From Phycisphaerales bacterium (GTDB lineage Bacteria > Planctomycetota > Phycisphaerae > Phycisphaerales > UBA1924), in assembly GCA_019747615.1 (NCBI GenBank), contig JAIEQQ010000400.1:1-10929 (forward strand): a DNA stretch of 10,929 bases. The letters run 5' to 3'. Made by a program: the position numbers and the translations under genes. Every line of letters starts with the position of its first letter. The stretch's first letter is position 1. Below, piece by piece: positions 7,737-10,929 of this stretch. The notes under the pieces are model-generated. The model worked only from the letters and a program-made list of their open reading frames with translations. It had not been told where the DNA came from and searched no databases.

Positions 7737-8783
7737 GTGACCGACGCAACGCACCATCCCGCGCAAAGGCGTTGCCTTGTCACCGGCGGTGCGGGGTTCA
7801 TCGGCTCGCATCTGGTTGAGCGGCTCTTGGCGCGGGGTGACCATGTCACCGTCGTTGACGACCTCTCCACCGGGCGAGACTCGAACCTCCGTCAGAGCGT
7901 GCCCGCGCTTCGCTTCATCCGCGCCGGGCTGAGCCAGACGCTGCCAACGCTCGCGAGCGAAGTTTCCGCCGGACAGGAGCTGTTTCACGAGGTCTATCAC
8001 CTCGCCGCTGCCGTCGGCGTCAAGCTCGTCATCGATGATCCGATCGGCTCGATCGAGACCAATGTCGCGCAGACCGGCGAGCTCCTGCGATTCGTCCAGC
8101 GCGCCTGCCCACGCGCGGCCCTGCTCATCGCCAGCAGCAGCGAGGTCTACGGCAAGAGCGACCGCATCCCCTTTCGCGAAGAGGACGACGTCACCTACGG
8201 CCCGACCACAAAGTCGCGCTGGTCCTACGCGTGCAGCAAAGCGATCGACGAGTACCTGGCCCTGGCGTATCACCAGCAGCACGGGCTGCGCGTGGTGATC
8301 GCGCGGTTCTTCAACACCGTCGGCCCCAGACAGGTCGGTGACTACGGCATGGTGCTGCCGCGATTCGTCGAGGCGGCCTTGGCCGGCACGCCGATCATCG
8401 TGCATGGCGATGGCCGCCAGACGCGATGCTTCTGCGATGTGCGCGATGTCGCGTCGGTGCTGCCGCGGATGCTCGAATCGCCGGCGTGTGTCGGGCGGGT
8501 GTTCAATGTCGGTGGGGATCGGTCGATCTCGATGATCGACCTGGCCAATCGCGTGAAAGACACACTCTCTTCATCGAGCGAGGTCCGCCTGATTCCCTAC
8601 GATCAGGCGTATTCCGGCGCGTTTGAGGATCTGCGCCAGCGCGAGCCCGACCTGACGCGGCTCCGAGGTGCCGTCGGCTTTGAGCCGACATTCACGCTGG
8701 AGCGCACGATCGCCGATCTTGCGGAACACATCCGCGGTCGCGCGGCTCAGATTTTGACCGGATTGAAGGGATCTGCTCGGTGA
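7737..8783 (+). CDS. NAD-dependent nucleotide-sugar epimerase/decarboxylase (extended SDR)
   Basis: This cytoplasmic, 348-residue enzyme probably makes an activated sugar for the polysaccharide. It has the NAD-binding glycine motif G17-G-A-G20-F-I-G23, acidic D41-D42 after the second strand, H-L-A-A-A at about 88-92, S-S-S-E-V-Y-G at 133-139, the catalytic pair Y164-x3-K168, and the substrate-loop pattern V-x-G-D-G-R-Q-T-R-C-F at about 222-232. The S134-S135-E136 arrangement and R302-E-P-D resemble UDP-glucuronate decarboxylases (UXS/ArnA type) more than RmlB dehydratases, which have T-D-E there. The family is certain and the exact sugar is not: UDP-xylose synthase-like is the best guess, a UDP-hexose 4-epimerase or GDP-mannose dehydratase relative the alternative. 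GTG 7737 is the only start before the glycine motif and has no clear ribosome binding site. The stop overlaps the next gene by 4 bases, so the two are probably translated together. Confidence 0.85.
   Translation: MTDATHHPAQRRCLVTGGAGFIGSHLVERLLARGDHVTVVDDLSTGRDSNLRQSVPALRFIRAGLSQTLPTLASEVSAGQELFHEVYHLAAAVGVKLVIDDPIGSIETNVAQTGELLRFVQRACPRAALLIASSSEVYGKSDRIPFREEDDVTYGPTTKSRWSYACSKAIDEYLALAYHQQHGLRVVIARFFNTVGPRQVGDYGMVLPRFVEAALAGTPIIVHGDGRQTRCFCDVRDVASVLPRMLESPACVGRVFNVGGDRSISMIDLANRVKDTLSSSSEVRLIPYDQAYSGAFEDLRQREPDLTRLRGAVGFEPTFTLERTIADLAEHIRGRAAQILTGLKGSAR
8765..8770 (+). promoter_or_regulatory. Ribosome binding site of the sugar-phosphate transferase gene, inside the SDR gene
   Basis: GAAGGG lies within the last codons of the SDR gene, 9 bases before GTG 8780 and 12 before ATG 8783. 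The better spacing favours GTG 8780, but both starts add or remove a single methionine. Position and overlap indicate translational coupling. Confidence 0.55.
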
Positions 8784-10258
8784 TGCAAGGTGTGATCGAA
8801 AACTCGGCTCTTGTGGACCCGGCGACGAACCCGCTGGTCGCCGAGCGCCTGCGCCAGATCGCTCAGGACATTGGCGCGCTGGCCGAGAAGCAGCGCACGC
8901 TCGAAGAGTCGCTCCGCCTGCCTCAGCTGCCGCAGCCGACAAGCCTCTGGGACATCTTTAACGGCTACATCGGCGTCTTCATCGTCAGCTTTGTCATCAC
9001 GATCCTTGCGACGCCGATCATGCGCCGGCTGGCGATCTCCAACGGCATCATCGACCGGCCCAACGAAGCCCGCAAGATGCACAAGCTCCCGATCGCCTAC
9101 CTCGGCGGTGTCGCGGTGTATCTGGGCATCGTCGGCGGCATCGGCTTCTCGTACGCCGAGCGATATCACCACCTGCTCACGTGGCACAAGATCAGCAACC
9201 CGCTGCATCTCACCCCTGACGAGACGGTGGTCTTGGTGCCGATGTCGATCCTCGTCGGCCTGACGATCATCATGCTCATCGGCCTGCTGGACGACGTGAT
9301 CAACGTCACGCCCTTGCAGAAGATCGGCGGCATGCTCGTCGCCGCGGCGGCCCTTGCGATGGAAGACGTCGGCGTCAAGGTCGCCCAGCAGGTGCTCACC
9401 GGCGCCGGCGCGCTGGTCAACGACTCGCTGGCGGACCCGCTCAACTGGGCGATCAACATCGCGCTGCCGTTCAACGTGCCGCTGATCGGCGGCAACATCC
9501 ACCTGGACATCATCTACTGGACCGGGACCGCGGTCATCGCGATCTTCGTGCTTGGCGCGTGCAACGCCATCAACCTGATCGACGGGCTCGACGGGCTCTG
9601 CTCGGGCATCTCGGTCATCGCGGGCGCGGCGCTGCTGGTGATCGCACTCACACTGGCCAGCTACGACCATGGTCGGCTGGATGCCGCTCGCATCGTGCTC
9701 TGCCTGGCGCTCATGGGCGCGTGCTTGGGCTTCTTGCCTCACAACTACAACCCGGCCTCGATCTTTTTGGGCGACTGCGGCTCGCTCATGCTCGGCTATC
9801 TCATCATCGTGATCGTGCTGACCCTCGGCGACACCGGGCGCACGAACCTCGTGCTCTGCGGGTTGATCATCTTCGCGGTGCCGATCATCGACACCTCGCT
9901 GGCGATCGTGAGGCGAAAGCTCGCCGGCCAGTCCATCAGCGCCGCGGACGACAACCACCTGCACCACATCCTCAAGCGCATGCTCGGGGTCAAGGGCGCT
10001 GTCACGGTGCTCTACGCCATGGGCGGCGCATTCGGCGTCATGGGCATCGCGCTGCAATCAACCAAGGCACGATTCGTCTACGCACTCGTGCTGGTCATCG
10101 CGGCGTTCATCGGCGTCATCGCTCTCAAATCCGCACGCAAGAAGCAACTCGAAGAGCAAGCCTTGGCCAGCGCCCTGCCCGCTGGCGCACCGCCGATCCT
10201 CGGTGCGCCCGTTGATGGCGCAGCGCCGACACAAGAGCCGATCGTCAAGAAGGCCTGA
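8780..10258 (+). CDS. Polyprenyl-phosphate sugar-1-phosphate transferase (MraY/WecA family)
   Basis: This 492-residue multi-pass membrane enzyme is expected to transfer a sugar-1-phosphate (GlcNAc-1-P in WecA) from its UDP form to undecaprenyl phosphate, the first step of repeat-unit assembly. Family motifs appear in order: D-R-P-N-E-A-R-K-M-H-K (92-102) followed by L-G-G; the Mg-binding pair D171-D172 after G-L-L; N262-A-I-N265-L-I-D268-G-L-D271-G-L; F-L-G-D332-C-G-S; and H393-L-H-H396, typical of the WecA branch rather than MraY. About ten hydrophobic segments run from residue 62 to 455. Two features are unusual. There is a polar, coiled-coil-like lead of about 55 residues before the first helix, and a longer than usual loop (about 195-245) between the D-D motif and the N-x-x-N motif. 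The tail is Ala/Pro-rich and soluble. The donor sugar cannot be read from sequence. It is the last gene of the plus-strand set. Confidence 0.92.
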   Translation: MMQGVIENSALVDPATNPLVAERLRQIAQDIGALAEKQRTLEESLRLPQLPQPTSLWDIFNGYIGVFIVSFVITILATPIMRRLAISNGIIDRPNEARKMHKLPIAYLGGVAVYLGIVGGIGFSYAERYHHLLTWHKISNPLHLTPDETVVLVPMSILVGLTIIMLIGLLDDVINVTPLQKIGGMLVAAAALAMEDVGVKVAQQVLTGAGALVNDSLADPLNWAINIALPFNVPLIGGNIHLDIIYWTGTAVIAIFVLGACNAINLIDGLDGLCSGISVIAGAALLVIALTLASYDHGRLDAARIVLCLALMGACLGFLPHNYNPASIFLGDCGSLMLGYLIIVIVLTLGDTGRTNLVLCGLIIFAVPIIDTSLAIVRRKLAGQSISAADDNHLHHILKRMLGVKGAVTVLYAMGGAFGVMGIALQSTKARFVYALVLVIAAFIGVIALKSARKKQLEEQALASALPAGAPPILGAPVDGAAPTQEPIVKKA

Positions 10259-10262
10259 ACTC

Positions 10263-10880
10263 TCACTGCTTCGCGTTCGCCTTCCGCTCACGCCAGATCG
10301 TGACCGCCTCCGGCTCGCGCGCGTACAGCGGCAGCAGCATCGAGGCATCCATCGATTGATCCCCGTCGCCCGCGAGGCGAGCGCCCGCGTGGAGCAGTGA
10401 CACCGCGTCGAACCTCGGCGCGCGAACGGTGACGCCGAGGGCCGCGGCTTCTTCGTGCCAGCGCTTCGGGACGTGCTCGTCCATCAGAAGCACGCCGCGA
10501 GCCAGATCGCGAATCGCGCACACCTCGGCCCAGGTCATCACGCGCCCGTCATCCGGCGACATTGCCGGCGAGCCGTCGCCCTCCGGCGCACGTCCCCCGA
10601 AGCGCGTCACAAACGCCGACTCACCCTTGGTCGCCAGCACGACGACAACCGGCCCGGCCGGCGCGTCGCTCTGGCCAGCGAGGCGGAGCGACTCAAACGC
10701 GACGGCCGCCGCGGGGACGCCGACGCACCCGGCGCCGCCGACCAGCGCGATCATCTTCGCGCTGGCCACCGCCATGCGCAGGGCGGTGTAGCCGCCGGGG
10801 CCGATGTCCACGACGACACGCCGGATCTGCGACGGCGAAACGCCGGCCCGCACGCAGCAGCGATCGACCGCGCCGTTCAC
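10263..10880 (-). CDS. tsaB: TsaB, tRNA t6A37 biosynthesis protein, N-terminus missing
   Basis: TsaB is the non-catalytic ASKHA-fold partner of TsaD in transfer of threonylcarbamoyl to adenosine 37 of ANN-decoding tRNAs. The diagnostic segment is D-I-G-P-G-G-Y-T-A-L-R (25-35) followed by A-x-A-S-A-K-M-I-A-L, matching the family G-P-G-S/G-F/Y-T-G-L-R...AK signature. C-V-G-V-P-A and a C-terminal L-L-P-L-Y-A-R-E-P-E also fit. The open frame gives 205 residues from GTG 10880, but the first strand and 'DTS' region (roughly the first 50-60 residues of the family) are absent. In this frame the codons just before the GTG read TAG-ATG-TAG. The nearby GTG is therefore probably not a natural start; either the gene is broken or the sequence joins unrelated DNA at about 10878. 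The gene converges on the transferase gene with 4 bases between the stop codons. It is a housekeeping gene unrelated to the EPS set. Confidence 0.8.
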   Translation of the reverse strand: MNGAVDRCCVRAGVSPSQIRRVVVDIGPGGYTALRMAVASAKMIALVGGAGCVGVPAAAVAFESLRLAGQSDAPAGPVVVVLATKGESAFVTRFGGRAPEGDGSPAMSPDDGRVMTWAEVCAIRDLARGVLLMDEHVPKRWHEEAAALGVTVRAPRFDAVSLLHAGARLAGDGDQSMDASMLLPLYAREPEAVTIWRERKANAKQ

Positions 10881-10929
10881 CTACATCTACGTCCGAACCG
10901 CACCCACGACGCCTGCCACGACGCCCGGC

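Noticed and set aside
8747..10057. Long minus-strand open frame (436 codons) opposite the transferase gene
   Set aside because: Its product is dominated by Asp, His, Arg and Val repeats of low complexity with no domain, while the plus strand carries every motif of the MraY/WecA family.
1..10929. tRNA, rRNA, CRISPR arrays, insertion sequences
   Set aside because: No tRNA cloverleaf, spaced repeat array, transposase motif or terminal inverted repeat was seen; the sequence is nearly all protein-coding.

Overview
The window is a GC-rich, almost fully coding stretch carrying the end of a cell-surface polysaccharide locus. An EpsI-type exosortase accessory gene, a very large membrane-anchored TPR protein, a Wzz/tyrosine-kinase-like protein, a WecA-type initiating transferase and a TsaB of the 'GPGGYT' type suggest a planctomycete, perhaps of the Phycisphaerae. 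That assignment rests on gene content and protein style only; there is no rRNA or other marker gene here.

Layout: positions 1-495 (+) hold the C-terminal part of an EpsI/DUF3485-like protein. A strong GC hairpin and a small palindrome follow. Positions 585-5132 (+) encode a 1515-residue TPR protein with one N-terminal membrane anchor. A 169-base gap containing a bulged leader hairpin precedes 5302-7548 (+), a polysaccharide co-polymerase fused to a BY-kinase-like domain. After 188 bases with no recognisable element, 7737-8783 (+) encodes an extended-SDR nucleotide-sugar epimerase/decarboxylase. It overlaps by 4 bases the gene at 8780-10258 (+) for a polyprenyl-phosphate sugar-1-phosphate transferase. 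Convergent to this, on the minus strand, is 10263-10880, a TsaB (tRNA t6A synthesis) lacking its normal N-terminus at the window edge. No intergenic stretch exceeds 300 bases.

How the genes fit together (inference): the SDR makes a nucleotide sugar, the WecA-like enzyme loads the first sugar phosphate onto the lipid carrier, and the Wzz-like protein sets chain length or gates export. The TPR protein probably scaffolds the envelope complex, and the EpsI-like protein links the locus to an exosortase lying upstream of the window. This resembles exosortase/PEP-CTERM EPS loci.

The most notable observation is that the kinase-like domain has lost the Walker A lysine (Ala565) and the second Walker A' aspartate (Asn589). 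It keeps the oligomerisation motif, the Walker B aspartate and three C-terminal tyrosines, so it looks like a pseudokinase co-polymerase. The abrupt loss of TsaB homology near 10878 also deserves checking as a rearrangement or a chimeric sequence end.
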